From contig NZ_CP157355.1 in assembly GCF_040047665.1 (NCBI RefSeq), positions 3,162,001-3,226,000 on the forward strand: 64,000 nt of DNA, written 5' to 3'. The position numbers and the translations under genes are program-made. Of the stretch, positions 44,664-53,662 are shown one piece after another (position 1 is the stretch's first letter; every line of letters begins with the position of its first letter). The notes below the pieces were generated by a model. That model was not told where the DNA came from. It was given only the letters and a program-made list of their open reading frames with translations, and searched no databases. This DNA comes from Chitinibacter sp. FCG-7. GTDB lineage: Bacteria > Pseudomonadota > Gammaproteobacteria > Burkholderiales > Chitinibacteraceae.

Positions 44664-47600
44664 GTGAATATTCGTCAACTGTTCAAAAAAGACATTGCTC
44701 GCCCTATCAATGGGGTCATTAAAGCGGATCAGCGTGATCTCGATAGCATCTGGCAAGAGCTCGATGAGTACGTGGTCACCAATCAGTTAAACGAATATTT
44801 CCGGCGTTTTTTTGATACCTACCTTGCGGGCTATGATCGCCCGAATGATGCGGTGATTGCCTCACGGATGGGCGCATGGGTGTCTGGATTTTTTGGCTCA
44901 GGTAAATCCCACTTCATCAAAATTTTGTCCTACTTGCTGGAAAACATCGAAGCACAGGACTCAAGCACTGGCCAGCGTAAACGCGCCGTTGATTTCTTTG
45001 ATGAGCATAAAGTGCCCGATTCGATGCTGCGGGCGGATTTCCAGCGTGCTGCGCAGTTTTCGACAGACGTCATTCTATTCAACATCGATGCTAAAGCTGA
45101 TAGCAAATCAGATCGTGATGTGATCTTGCAGGTCTTCCTGCGCGTCTTTAACGAAAAACTCGGGCTTTCAGGCGATGCACCACACATCGCGCACATGGAG
45201 CGTTACCTGACTGGCAAGGGCGCATACGAGGCCTTTAAAACAGCATTTGCGGCCAGCAATGGCAGCAGCTGGGAAAACGAGCGCGATGCGGTCGACTTTC
45301 TGCGTGATGACGTGGTGAACGCGCTTTCAGTTGCCTTGGGGATGAGTGAAGACTCTGCAGCCGCTTGGTTTGATAATGCGCGCGAGACCTACCGCATCAA
45401 CATCGAAAGTTTTGCCGAGTTGGTGAATGAATACCTCAAAACCAAGCCTAAAAACCATCGAGTGGTCTTCTTGGTCGACGAAGTGGGGCAGTTTATTGGC
45501 GACAACACGCAGTTGATGCTCAATTTACAAACGATTACCGAGCAACTTGGCACGCTATGCAATGGTCAATCTTGGGTCGTCGTGACCAGTCAGGAAGACA
45601 TTGATGCGGCGCTAGGCGAAGCCAATAAAGCCAAATCACAAGACTTCTCCAAAATTCAGGGGCGCTTTCATACGCGTTTGTCACTGGCTAGCTCCAATAC
45701 CGATGACGTCATCGGTGCGCGTCTATTGGCCAAGACTGAAGAAGCACACAACGAGCTGCGCGATGTGTTTGCCGCCAAAGGCGACATCATCAACAATCAG
45801 CTCGCCTTTAGCTCCGAAGGGATTACGCTGCGCAGCTACAAAGATGCCGCTGAATACGTCAAATACTACCCATTCGCGCCGTATCAGTTCACTTTACTCT
45901 CGAAAATCTTTGAAGCGATTCGTCGTCACGGCGCAACGGGCAAGCACCTATCCAAAGGTGAACGCTCTTTGCTCGATGCCTTCCAAACGGCAGCAACATC
46001 CAAAGATGTAATCGACGAAAGCATCGATTGCATGGTGCCCTTATACGAATTTTATCCTTCAATTGAAAGCTTCCTCGACACCACCATCAAGCACTCGATG
46101 GACAAAGCAGAAGCCGAGATTGGGGGCTTGTTCCAAGCCTTCGATATTAAGCTGCTCAAAACGCTGTTCCTGATTAAGTACATCCCCGAAATCGTCAAAG
46201 GCACGGTCGATAATCTAGCGACCTTGTGCGTTGATGAGATCGATGCCGATAAGCTCGCGCTCAAGCGCCAAATTCAGGAAAGCCTTGCTCGCCTCGAAAA
46301 AGAAAATCTGGTGAATCGTAACGGCGACGATTGGATGTTCCTCACCCACGAAGAGCAAGATATCGCGCGCGAGATCGGCCACGAAACCATTTCAGCCGAT
46401 GAACAAACGCGCAAATTGGCGAGCCTAGTGTTTGAAGACGTATTCAAATCTGCCAGCAAAGTGCGCCACCGTGATAGCAAAGGCGATTACGAATTCAACC
46501 GTCTGCTCGACGGCAAGCCCTATAAGCAATCCAGCCATGAGCTCAGCCTTGAAATCATCACCGAGCTACACGACGAATTTGGCGCTTACACCGATCAGAA
46601 ATGCAGCATGGTCACCGCCAGCTCGCCACGCGCGATTTTGAAACTCGATGCGGGTGAGCGTTTGTATGAAGAATTGCTCGCCTATTTGAAAGTCGATCAG
46701 TACATCGCCAGCAAATACGACAACGCCAGCCAAGCCGGTAAAAAAATCCTCACCTTTATCAAGGATGAAAACCGCGAGCGCGAAGATCGCTTGCGCCTGC
46801 AAATGAGCAATCTGCTTGCTGCCGCCAAACTGTACGTGGTGGGCGAATTGGTCGAACTGAAAGTCAGCTCGGCCTCATCGGTACTCGACGAAGCGATCAA
46901 TTACTTGGTGTCCAACACCTATAACAAGCTGAGTTACCTCAAACCCAGCGGCAATCCATTTGAAGAAATCCGCGCCGTATTAACTGCTGCTAGCACGCTG
47001 CAAACTAGCTTCCTGACTGGCGATGACGTGCCAAACGCACTAGCGCTCAAAGAAGTAGGAGACTTCTTGCACCTCAAAACCGGCATGGGCGGCGTTACGC
47101 TGGAAGACACCGTTGCCTATTTCAGCCGTATTCCCTTTGGCTGGAAGCCCGATTGGGAAATCGTTCACCTGGTGGCGCGCTTGTTTATGGCCGGAGAAAT
47201 CACGCTGATGATGAATGGCGGCGCATTGAGCGCCAGCGATGCTTTAGATCCGTTGACCAAAGCCGCACGCTTCAAACAAGTCACCATTCTGAAACGCAAA
47301 AAAACCGGCGCAGTCGAGCTGAAAAAAGCGCGTGATCTTTTCAAAGACCTGTTTGCTGGCCTAGGTAATGAAGACGAAGATAAATTGGTTGTCGAATATC
47401 GCCAGCAATGGCGTGGCTGGCAAGAGCAACTAGCGGGCTATCACTCGTTAGCCAATCAAGCCAATTACCCCGGCAAAGCTGACATCGAAACTATTCAGGC
47501 ACTGATCAAAAAACAAACCGCTATCAGCGATAGCGCCGCGTTTATTGAGTCCTTACTCAAATCCAGTGATGACTGGCTCGATGCCGAAGAAGATCGCCAA

Positions 47601-48356
47601 GATTTGGCTGGCTTTTACGACACCAGCAAAGGCCAGATCATCACTTGGCGCCGTATGCTGAGCAGCTTGCAAGCCCTCAAAGACAATCGCGACAAGCTGT
47701 TGGACGACACAAAAGCTGCGCCCGCCTTACGTGAACTAGAAGGTTTGCAGAGCAACCCGCGCCCGTACAAACAAATCAGCAAAATTGAAACACTGCTTGG
47801 CATCGTCGAGCAAGTCAACGAAGCGCTGGCTGCCGAAAAACGTAGCCATGCGCTGCAGCAGATCGACAAGAAAATCGCCGAAGTCACCAGCGGCCTCGAT
47901 CAGCTTGCCGCGCCGCCAGAGCTGAGCAACAAAGCACTGAGCAAGCTGCAGCAGCTTCGCCAAACTGTCGAGAATGAAACCAGCATTCCGCAAATTTTTT
48001 ACCTGCAAAATCAAGCGGGCAATCTTCTTGATATCGCAATGGATGTATTGGCCGAATATCAAGCCAAGCTAGCAGCAATCAAACCTGCGCCAGCGCAGAC
48101 ACCCAAGCCAGCACCGCAACCTGTATTGGTTGACGGTGGGAAGCCAACACCAGTTGCTGCTGTAGTTCAAACGGTGGCCGACTCAGCTGCGCCAGTTTAT
48201 GCCCTGATTAAACCGAGCAAAACCGTCAAAGCAGCAAACTTTGCTGGTAGCAAACTCTATCTGGAAAGCGAAGCCGATGTGGAAGCCTATCTCGCCAAAT
48301 TGCGTAGCGAGTTGCTTGGCATCGTGAATGCAGGTCAACGGGCGCGGATCGAATAA
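44664..48356 (+). CDS. brxC: BREX ATPase BrxC (PglY-like)
   Basis: 1230 residues, the usual size. Walker A is GFFGSGKS at 75-82 and Walker B is VVFLVDEVGQFI. A long helical middle and a C-terminal half follow, with a proline/alanine-rich linker (PAPAQTPKPAPQPV) before the last ~60 residues. BrxC is a large P-loop ATPase required for BREX methylation and phage restriction. The gene is intact. GC content and codon use are close to the backbone, unlike the AT-rich integrase flank. Confidence 0.95.
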   Translation: MNIRQLFKKDIARPINGVIKADQRDLDSIWQELDEYVVTNQLNEYFRRFFDTYLAGYDRPNDAVIASRMGAWVSGFFGSGKSHFIKILSYLLENIEAQDSSTGQRKRAVDFFDEHKVPDSMLRADFQRAAQFSTDVILFNIDAKADSKSDRDVILQVFLRVFNEKLGLSGDAPHIAHMERYLTGKGAYEAFKTAFAASNGSSWENERDAVDFLRDDVVNALSVALGMSEDSAAAWFDNARETYRINIESFAELVNEYLKTKPKNHRVVFLVDEVGQFIGDNTQLMLNLQTITEQLGTLCNGQSWVVVTSQEDIDAALGEANKAKSQDFSKIQGRFHTRLSLASSNTDDVIGARLLAKTEEAHNELRDVFAAKGDIINNQLAFSSEGITLRSYKDAAEYVKYYPFAPYQFTLLSKIFEAIRRHGATGKHLSKGERSLLDAFQTAATSKDVIDESIDCMVPLYEFYPSIESFLDTTIKHSMDKAEAEIGGLFQAFDIKLLKTLFLIKYIPEIVKGTVDNLATLCVDEIDADKLALKRQIQESLARLEKENLVNRNGDDWMFLTHEEQDIAREIGHETISADEQTRKLASLVFEDVFKSASKVRHRDSKGDYEFNRLLDGKPYKQSSHELSLEIITELHDEFGAYTDQKCSMVTASSPRAILKLDAGERLYEELLAYLKVDQYIASKYDNASQAGKKILTFIKDENREREDRLRLQMSNLLAAAKLYVVGELVELKVSSASSVLDEAINYLVSNTYNKLSYLKPSGNPFEEIRAVLTAASTLQTSFLTGDDVPNALALKEVGDFLHLKTGMGGVTLEDTVAYFSRIPFGWKPDWEIVHLVARLFMAGEITLMMNGGALSASDALDPLTKAARFKQVTILKRKKTGAVELKKARDLFKDLFAGLGNEDEDKLVVEYRQQWRGWQEQLAGYHSLANQANYPGKADIETIQALIKKQTAISDSAAFIESLLKSSDDWLDAEEDRQDLAGFYDTSKGQIITWRRMLSSLQALKDNRDKLLDDTKAAPALRELEGLQSNPRPYKQISKIETLLGIVEQVNEALAAEKRSHALQQIDKKIAEVTSGLDQLAAPPELSNKALSKLQQLRQTVENETSIPQIFYLQNQAGNLLDIAMDVLAEYQAKLAAIKPAPAQTPKPAPQPVLVDGGKPTPVAAVVQTVADSAAPVYALIKPSKTVKAANFAGSKLYLESEADVEAYLAKLRSELLGIVNAGQRARIE

Positions 48357-48377
48357 TGAAAGGCGGCCTTTGCAACT

Positions 48378-48462
48378 CAGTTCGTGCAATAAATGCACGA
48401 ACTGCCCAATGGGGGTTCTCGGCTATAACCGATCAGAGCAATGTGCAAGTTTTGCACATTGC
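48378..48462 (+). promoter_or_regulatory. Two strong palindromes between brxC and the kinase gene
   Basis: CAGTTCGTGCA-AATAA-TGCACGAACTG (48378-48404) and GCAATGTGCAA-GTT-TTGCACATTGC (48438-48462), each with perfect 11-base arms. Both contain GTGCA/TGCAC near the centre. With no T tract they look more like paired operators, or RNA processing hairpins, for the downstream kinase pair than like terminators. Confidence 0.6.
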
Positions 48463-48512
48463 TGTTTGGTCTGAAAGTGGCGTTGTACTAAAGGAAATTG
48501 GGAGTGCATTCG

Positions 48513-49106
48513 ATGTCTGAACAGCCATCAAAGCAGCTTGTCGTCGTTGGTGGCCCCAATGGTAGTGGTAAATCGACTTTTGCCGATGAATATGTCGCTT
48601 TGTACCAGCTGCGTTATCTAGGTGCCGATGCCATCGCCGCCGAGTTAGCCCCGAACGACCCATTTAGCGTGCGGGTCGAAGCGGGAAAGCAATTCGTTCG
48701 CCGCTTAAAAGCGGCGTTGCAGGCGGGTGAATCCTTGGTGATTGAGTCCACACTCGCGGGTAAAGGCTTGGATAAACACCTATTGCAAGCGAAAACGTTT
48801 GGCTATCAAATCAGTCTTGTTTTTGTCACGCTGGATTCGCCAGATTTATCGATTGCCCGTATCCGCGAACGAGTAGCCAATGGTGGGCATCATGTGCCCG
48901 ATGAAGATGTCATTCGCCGTTTTGACCGTGCGCGCAACCAGTTCTGGCATACCTTCCGCCATTTGGCGGATGACTGGCAGCTCTTTAGCAATACCGGCGA
49001 AGGCTTTACTTTGATTGCGCTCGGTCAGAGCGACGATTACGAAGTAACGGATATCACAGAACTTAACGAATTCACTGCCAGTTTGGAGCAAACCCATGAG
49101 CACTAA
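48513..49106 (+). CDS. Zeta-toxin-like P-loop kinase
   Basis: 197 residues from ATG 48513, with GGGAG eight bases upstream. Walker A is GGPNGSGKST (13-22). The family segments YLGADAIAAELAP, GESLVIESTLAGKG, FVTLDSPDLSIARIRERV and HHVPDEDVIRRFDRA match bacterial zeta-toxin-like proteins. True zeta toxins phosphorylate UDP-GlcNAc; this shorter type may have another substrate. It overlaps a small partner gene by 11 bp, the layout of a toxin-antitoxin pair, but the partner is not an epsilon antitoxin. Such pairs are common cargo in BREX islands. Confidence 0.85.
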   Translation: MSEQPSKQLVVVGGPNGSGKSTFADEYVALYQLRYLGADAIAAELAPNDPFSVRVEAGKQFVRRLKAALQAGESLVIESTLAGKGLDKHLLQAKTFGYQISLVFVTLDSPDLSIARIRERVANGGHHVPDEDVIRRFDRARNQFWHTFRHLADDWQLFSNTGEGFTLIALGQSDDYEVTDITELNEFTASLEQTHEH

Positions 49107-49318
49107 ATCTAACCTCAAGCCCAGCGCCTACCAGCGCGCGCTGGAAATGCAGCGCATTGGCAATGCCGCCACCCATAAAGCACAGGCCAATAATCGTGCT
49201 AAAGGCATCCCTAATTTCTATTCTGTGGGCGTACCGGATTGTCAGCGATGTCGCGGGTGCAGAAAGTGTAGTTCCGTCTTCGGTAAACCAGCCAATTCGC
49301 CAGCGTAAACCTAAGTAG
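49096..49318 (+). pseudogene. Small partner of the zeta-like kinase, frameshifted
   Basis: From ATG 49096 the frame encodes KPSAYQRALEMQRIGNAATH and NRAKGIPNFYSVG, then degrades into a cysteine/arginine-rich tail. Removing one base near 49234 gives a natural-looking end (RIVSDVAGAESVV, then PSSVNQPIRQRKPK, TAG 49316-49318), about 73 residues. I take this as the original reading. As it stands the ORF stops at 49308. Function unknown; position suggests antitoxin or cofactor of the kinase. Confidence 0.55.
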
Positions 49319-49578
49319 CCTGATGCGTTCGGCGGTCATTCGTCCTTGCAGAAGAACGAATTGAATCCTGTGAATTTTATTTGATGGGTATGTTCATAAA
49401 TGCCTTTTTTTATCAATGCCTACACGCAGATACATGACACATCTATGATGAGGCGATGAAACCTAAGGCAACTTGTGCAAAAAATTCACAAGTTTAAATC
49501 AAAGGTCGTGACCGTTGAATTTACTTTCTGAATCGCCGAATGCCTATTTTTTCGAAAGTATTTCACAAAAGGTGATGA
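49319..49578. other. Intergenic region with an inverted repeat
   Basis: 260 bp, AT-rich and without a supported gene. It contains AACTTGTG-N9-CACAAGTT at 49472-49496, a possible operator for the small membrane protein gene. Confidence 0.4.
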
Positions 49579-50061
49579 ATGACTAAACCAACTCCAGAGC
49601 CCTTTCTTGTCGATCCACTGAGTGATAGCGCTAAAAGCGAACGAAAGAATCTACTGATTTCATCTTTTTTTGGGTTGGTTGTTGCGCTCACTGGTTTGGT
49701 GCCAACGAAAATATCTTCGCTTGGCATTGAGTTCAGTCTGGTTGATCAGGCGAATTTCTTGAAAATCATGGCCGTTCTAGTCGCTTACTTCCTCATTGGT
49801 TTTGTGGTCGTTGCAACTGCAGACGCATTCATTCTTCGGAAAAAATATCAAGATTATTTAGAGCATGTGCAGTCGTATCTGGACAGTTGGACTGAGGATG
49901 ATCAAGTTGCACACGACAATTTTTACCATTCATTGCCGACAATAAGTTGGTTTTATCAGAAATCAAAATGGGTGCTTTTAGCGAGGTTTGTCTTTGATTT
50001 CATCTTGCCTATCGCATTGGGTGTGACTTCCTGCGCTTATTTGCTCAATAAAGTCGCCTGA
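49579..50061 (+). CDS. Small membrane protein inserted in the BREX locus
   Basis: 160 residues from ATG 49579, with AAAGGTG upstream. Predicted membrane helices: SSFFGLVVALTGLVP, FLKIMAVLVAYFLIGFVVVA and a C-terminal FVFDFILPIALGVTSCAYLL. Between the second and third lies a soluble segment rich in acidic residues and aromatics. No family is recognised. It sits 28 bp before pglX, so it is probably in the BREX transcript and could serve as an effector or anchor (inference). Confidence 0.75.
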   Translation: MTKPTPEPFLVDPLSDSAKSERKNLLISSFFGLVVALTGLVPTKISSLGIEFSLVDQANFLKIMAVLVAYFLIGFVVVATADAFILRKKYQDYLEHVQSYLDSWTEDDQVAHDNFYHSLPTISWFYQKSKWVLLARFVFDFILPIALGVTSCAYLLNKVA

Positions 50062-50089
50062 GTTTCCTGAAAAATATCGAGTCTAATAA

Positions 50090-53000
50090 ATGAACAAATC
50101 CAAACTCAAATCCTACGCCCCCGAGGCGCGCAAAGACTTTATCGCCATGGTGCAAAGCCGTGCCGCGCAGTTGGGTATTGCTGAATCTAAAGGCCAGCTC
50201 CAAGTCGAGCCGTGCGAGGTGCAGGGCCAAGTAGCCATTATCGCTGGCCAAGCCTTCCCTGCCAAAATCGCCAATCAGCGCAATGTGCTCATCGCCCGCA
50301 TGCAGCGCGATGGCTTTGCCGCTACCATCGAGGCCATTGCCTACACCTGGTTCAACCGTTTTGCCGCTCTGCGCTTTATGGAGTTGAAAAACTACCTCAG
50401 CCACGGCCAGCGGGTGCTCTCAAGCGTGACTGAAGGCGGCTTGCCGGACATCCTTACTCACGCGCTCGAACTCGTCGAAAGCGGCGATCTGCCCGGCATC
50501 AGCGTCGCGGACGTCTCTGAGCTCAAGCTCGCCAGCAAAGATGGCGAGCTGTACAAACGCCTGCTCGTCGCCCAGTGCAACCAGCTCGCCGCGCACATGG
50601 GTTTTCTGTTTGAACGCATCGACGACGACAGCGAGCTGCTGCTGCCCGACAACCTGCTGCGCACCGACTCGGTCATCCGCAAGCTGGTCGACAGCATCGA
50701 CGAGGCCGACTGGGATCAGGTCGAAATCATCGGCTGGCTCTACCAGTTCTACATCAGCGAGAAAAAAGACCAGGTCATCGGCAAGGTGGTGAAGTCCGAA
50801 GACATCCCCGCCGCCACGCAATTGTTCACGCCCAACTGGATCGTCAAATACCTGGTGCAAAACAGCGTTGGCCGCCTCTGGTTGCAAGCCAACCCCAGCT
50901 CCACGCTCGCCAGCCAGATGCAGTATTACATCGCCCCCGCCGAGCAAACGCCGGAAGTCAACGCCCAGCTCGACGCGCTGATCAGCGCCCGCATTAGCGA
51001 GGACGGCGACACGCTCAACCCCGAATCGATCACCGTGCTCGACCTCGCCTGCGGCTCAGGCCACATTCTGGTCGAAGCCTACGATCTGTTAAAAGCCATC
51101 TATCAAGAGCGCGGCTACCGCGAGCGCGACATTCCGCGCCTGATTCTGGAAAAGAACCTCTACGGCCTCGACATCGACGACCGTGCCGCCCAGCTCGCCG
51201 CCTTTGCTTTATTGATGCGCGCCCGCGCCGACGACCGCCGCCTGTTTAGCGACCCGGTCCAGCTCAACGTCTTGTCACTACAGGAAAGCGCCGGGCTCGA
51301 CGCTGCGCAACTGGCGCAAGATCTGGGGTTGAATGATGCGGCGGAACGCAACGCGCTCAATACCCTGCTTAGTATCTTTACGCAGGCCAAGACCTTCGGG
51401 AGCTTGTTGCAGATACCCCATGCGCTCGCGCAAACCTTGCCGCAACTCGCCAACCGCATCGCCGCCGCGCAAAACAGCGGCGATCTCTACGCCCAATCCG
51501 CCGCCGCCACGCTGCAACCTTTGCTGCAACAAGCGCAAGTGCTGGCGCGGCAGTACGATGCGGTGGTCGCTAACCCGCCGTATATGGGCGACAAAGGGCA
51601 GTCACCTGAATTAAAAGGGTTCATAAAAAAATATTATCCAATTTGTCGTGCGGATCTATTTGCACCCTTTATGATGCAAAGTTCTTTCTTGACTAGGAAG
51701 GAAGGTTTTTTCGCTCTCGTAACAATGCAATCCTGGATGTTTTTGACTTCATTTGGCGATTTGCGCGCTCAATTGCTTGAATTAAAAACAATATCCAGTA
51801 TGGTTCACATAGGTTTTAATAGCTTTCCAGAGCTAAATTCCAAGGTGGCTTTGGCTTGTGCTTCAGTTTTTAGGAATACTCATCTTTCTGGGTTTGATGG
51901 TGTCTATGTTGATTTAAATAATGCGCCGCATGCAGCTGACAAAGAGTTGTTGTTTAATGTCGAGCATGAACGTAGGCGCTATATGGCAAAGCATGAGGAT
52001 TTTTATTTGATTCCGTCAAGCCCAATCGCATACTGGGTTTCTTCCTCTATTCGAGAGTTGTTCAAGAAAAACCCAAGGATGGCGACTTGCGCTGATGCAC
52101 GGCAAGGCATGGCGACAACAGATAATAAAACCTTCCTAAGGTTTTGGTTTGAGATATCAAGCAAAGAAATTGAACAAGGCGGTGAGAATTATCATGGGAA
52201 ATGGTTTCCCTATAACAAAGGTGGCGAGTACAGGAAGTGGGCTGGTAACAATTTAAATGTTGTTAGGTATGAGAGAAATGGTGAGGTCTTGCTGGATTTG
52301 GTTAAAGGGAAGTATCCAAAAATTAGCGATCCTGAGTTTGTAATTAAGAATAGGCGATATTATTTTAGGTCAGGAATTACTTGGACTGATATTTCTCTCG
52401 ATATTTCGGCGAGACTGGTGCCAGTAGGGTATATATTTGACACTGCCGGCCCTATGGCTTTCTTTGAGGCGGAGGATGATCAAATGTGTTGCATGGCTTT
52501 GTTGAATAGCAAGCTATGTGGTTTGTTGTCGAGTATTTTGAATCCTACGCTGCATTTTACTTTGGGAGACTTTCAAAATCTGCCGTTTCTTAAGGTTAAT
52601 AATCTGGCAGAGCTAAGAGCGCTGATAGATCATGCTGTGGACGTAGCCCAAGCCGACTGGGATGCAAGTGAAATATCTCCTGATTTTCAGAAATTAGAAT
52701 TTATCTTTAAAGGAGCATTAGTTAAAGAATCATGGTCTAACTGGGAGGCGGATTCTTTGGGGCGAGCTTCACGCTTGGCTGAAATTGAAACTTCTATTAA
52801 TCAAATATTCAGAACTGAATTCCATTTGGAGCACGAGTTCGATCCATTTGTGTCCCAGCAAGAGGTGACCTGCTTACGAGCCGACCGCGAAAAAGACATG
52901 CAACGGCTGGTGTCCTACGCCATCGGCTGCATGATGGGGCGCTACAGTCTCGATGAGCCGGGGCTGGTGTATGCGCACGCAGGCAATGTAGGCTTTGACC

Positions 53001-53380
53001 CACAGCGCTATACCCGCTTTGCCGCTGATGCCGACGGTATCGTGCCGGTGAACGATCTGCCGTGGTTTGCCGATGATGCCACCAACCGCGTCAAAGAATT
53101 CCTCGTCGCCGTATGGGGGCAGGACACGCTGGCGGAAAACCTCGCCTGGCTGGCCGATAGCCTTGGCCGCAAGGCGGACGAAACGGCGGAAGACGCGCTG
53201 CGCCGCTATATCTCCGGCAGCTTTTTCAAAGATCACTGCCAAACCTACAAAAAGCGCCCGATCTACTGGCTGTTCTCCAGCGGCAAGCAAAAAGCCTTCG
53301 AAGCGCTGGTCTACCTGCACCGCTACAACGACAGCACGCTCGCCCGCATGCGCGCCGAATACGTCGTCCCGCTCACCTAG
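50090..53380 (+). CDS. pglX: BREX adenine-specific DNA methyltransferase PglX (C-terminus split off)
   Basis: 1096 residues to a TAG at 53378-53380. SAM motif I VLDLACGSGHILVEAYD (~317-324) and catalytic NPPY (495-498). Codons ~507-920 are strikingly AT-rich while both flanks are GC-rich; that block covers the expected target-recognition domain. The frame ends at MRAEYVVPLT, about 85 residues short of the family end, and the missing end is in the next frame (53385-53639). PglX methylates the fifth adenine of a 6-7 bp site to mark self DNA. Confidence 0.93.
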   Translation: MNKSKLKSYAPEARKDFIAMVQSRAAQLGIAESKGQLQVEPCEVQGQVAIIAGQAFPAKIANQRNVLIARMQRDGFAATIEAIAYTWFNRFAALRFMELKNYLSHGQRVLSSVTEGGLPDILTHALELVESGDLPGISVADVSELKLASKDGELYKRLLVAQCNQLAAHMGFLFERIDDDSELLLPDNLLRTDSVIRKLVDSIDEADWDQVEIIGWLYQFYISEKKDQVIGKVVKSEDIPAATQLFTPNWIVKYLVQNSVGRLWLQANPSSTLASQMQYYIAPAEQTPEVNAQLDALISARISEDGDTLNPESITVLDLACGSGHILVEAYDLLKAIYQERGYRERDIPRLILEKNLYGLDIDDRAAQLAAFALLMRARADDRRLFSDPVQLNVLSLQESAGLDAAQLAQDLGLNDAAERNALNTLLSIFTQAKTFGSLLQIPHALAQTLPQLANRIAAAQNSGDLYAQSAAATLQPLLQQAQVLARQYDAVVANPPYMGDKGQSPELKGFIKKYYPICRADLFAPFMMQSSFLTRKEGFFALVTMQSWMFLTSFGDLRAQLLELKTISSMVHIGFNSFPELNSKVALACASVFRNTHLSGFDGVYVDLNNAPHAADKELLFNVEHERRRYMAKHEDFYLIPSSPIAYWVSSSIRELFKKNPRMATCADARQGMATTDNKTFLRFWFEISSKEIEQGGENYHGKWFPYNKGGEYRKWAGNNLNVVRYERNGEVLLDLVKGKYPKISDPEFVIKNRRYYFRSGITWTDISLDISARLVPVGYIFDTAGPMAFFEAEDDQMCCMALLNSKLCGLLSSILNPTLHFTLGDFQNLPFLKVNNLAELRALIDHAVDVAQADWDASEISPDFQKLEFIFKGALVKESWSNWEADSLGRASRLAEIETSINQIFRTEFHLEHEFDPFVSQQEVTCLRADREKDMQRLVSYAIGCMMGRYSLDEPGLVYAHAGNVGFDPQRYTRFAADADGIVPVNDLPWFADDATNRVKEFLVAVWGQDTLAENLAWLADSLGRKADETAEDALRRYISGSFFKDHCQTYKKRPIYWLFSSGKQKAFEALVYLHRYNDSTLARMRAEYVVPLT

Positions 53381-53384
53381 CTGC

Positions 53385-53639
53385 ATGGCAGAACGCATCA
53401 AACTGCTGGAAGACGACTCCCTCAAAGCCAGCACCGGCGCAACCAAAAAAGCCATCGACAAACAGATCGACAAGCTGAAAAAGAAACTAGAAGAACTGCG
53501 CCTCTACGACGAAAAACTCCGCCACTTCGCCGACCAACGCATCACGCTGGATCTGGATGACGGCGTGAAAGTCAATTATGGTAAATTCGGTGATCTGCTG
53601 GCGGATGTGAAAGCGATTTCCGGCGGATCAGACGATTAA
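53385..53639 (+). pseudogene. pglX: Detached 3' end of pglX
   Basis: 84 residues from ATG 53385: AERIKLLEDD, a lysine-rich helix and RITLDLDDGVKVNYGKFGDL, the standard C-terminus of BREX-1 PglX. One extra T at 53378 explains the shift: without it the protein reads EYVVPLTSCMAERIKLL. It could be translated alone from its ATG, or PglX works without it, or the extra base is an error. Confidence 0.75.
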
Positions 53640-53662
53640 GTACGGCCAATCAAGGAAAAACC

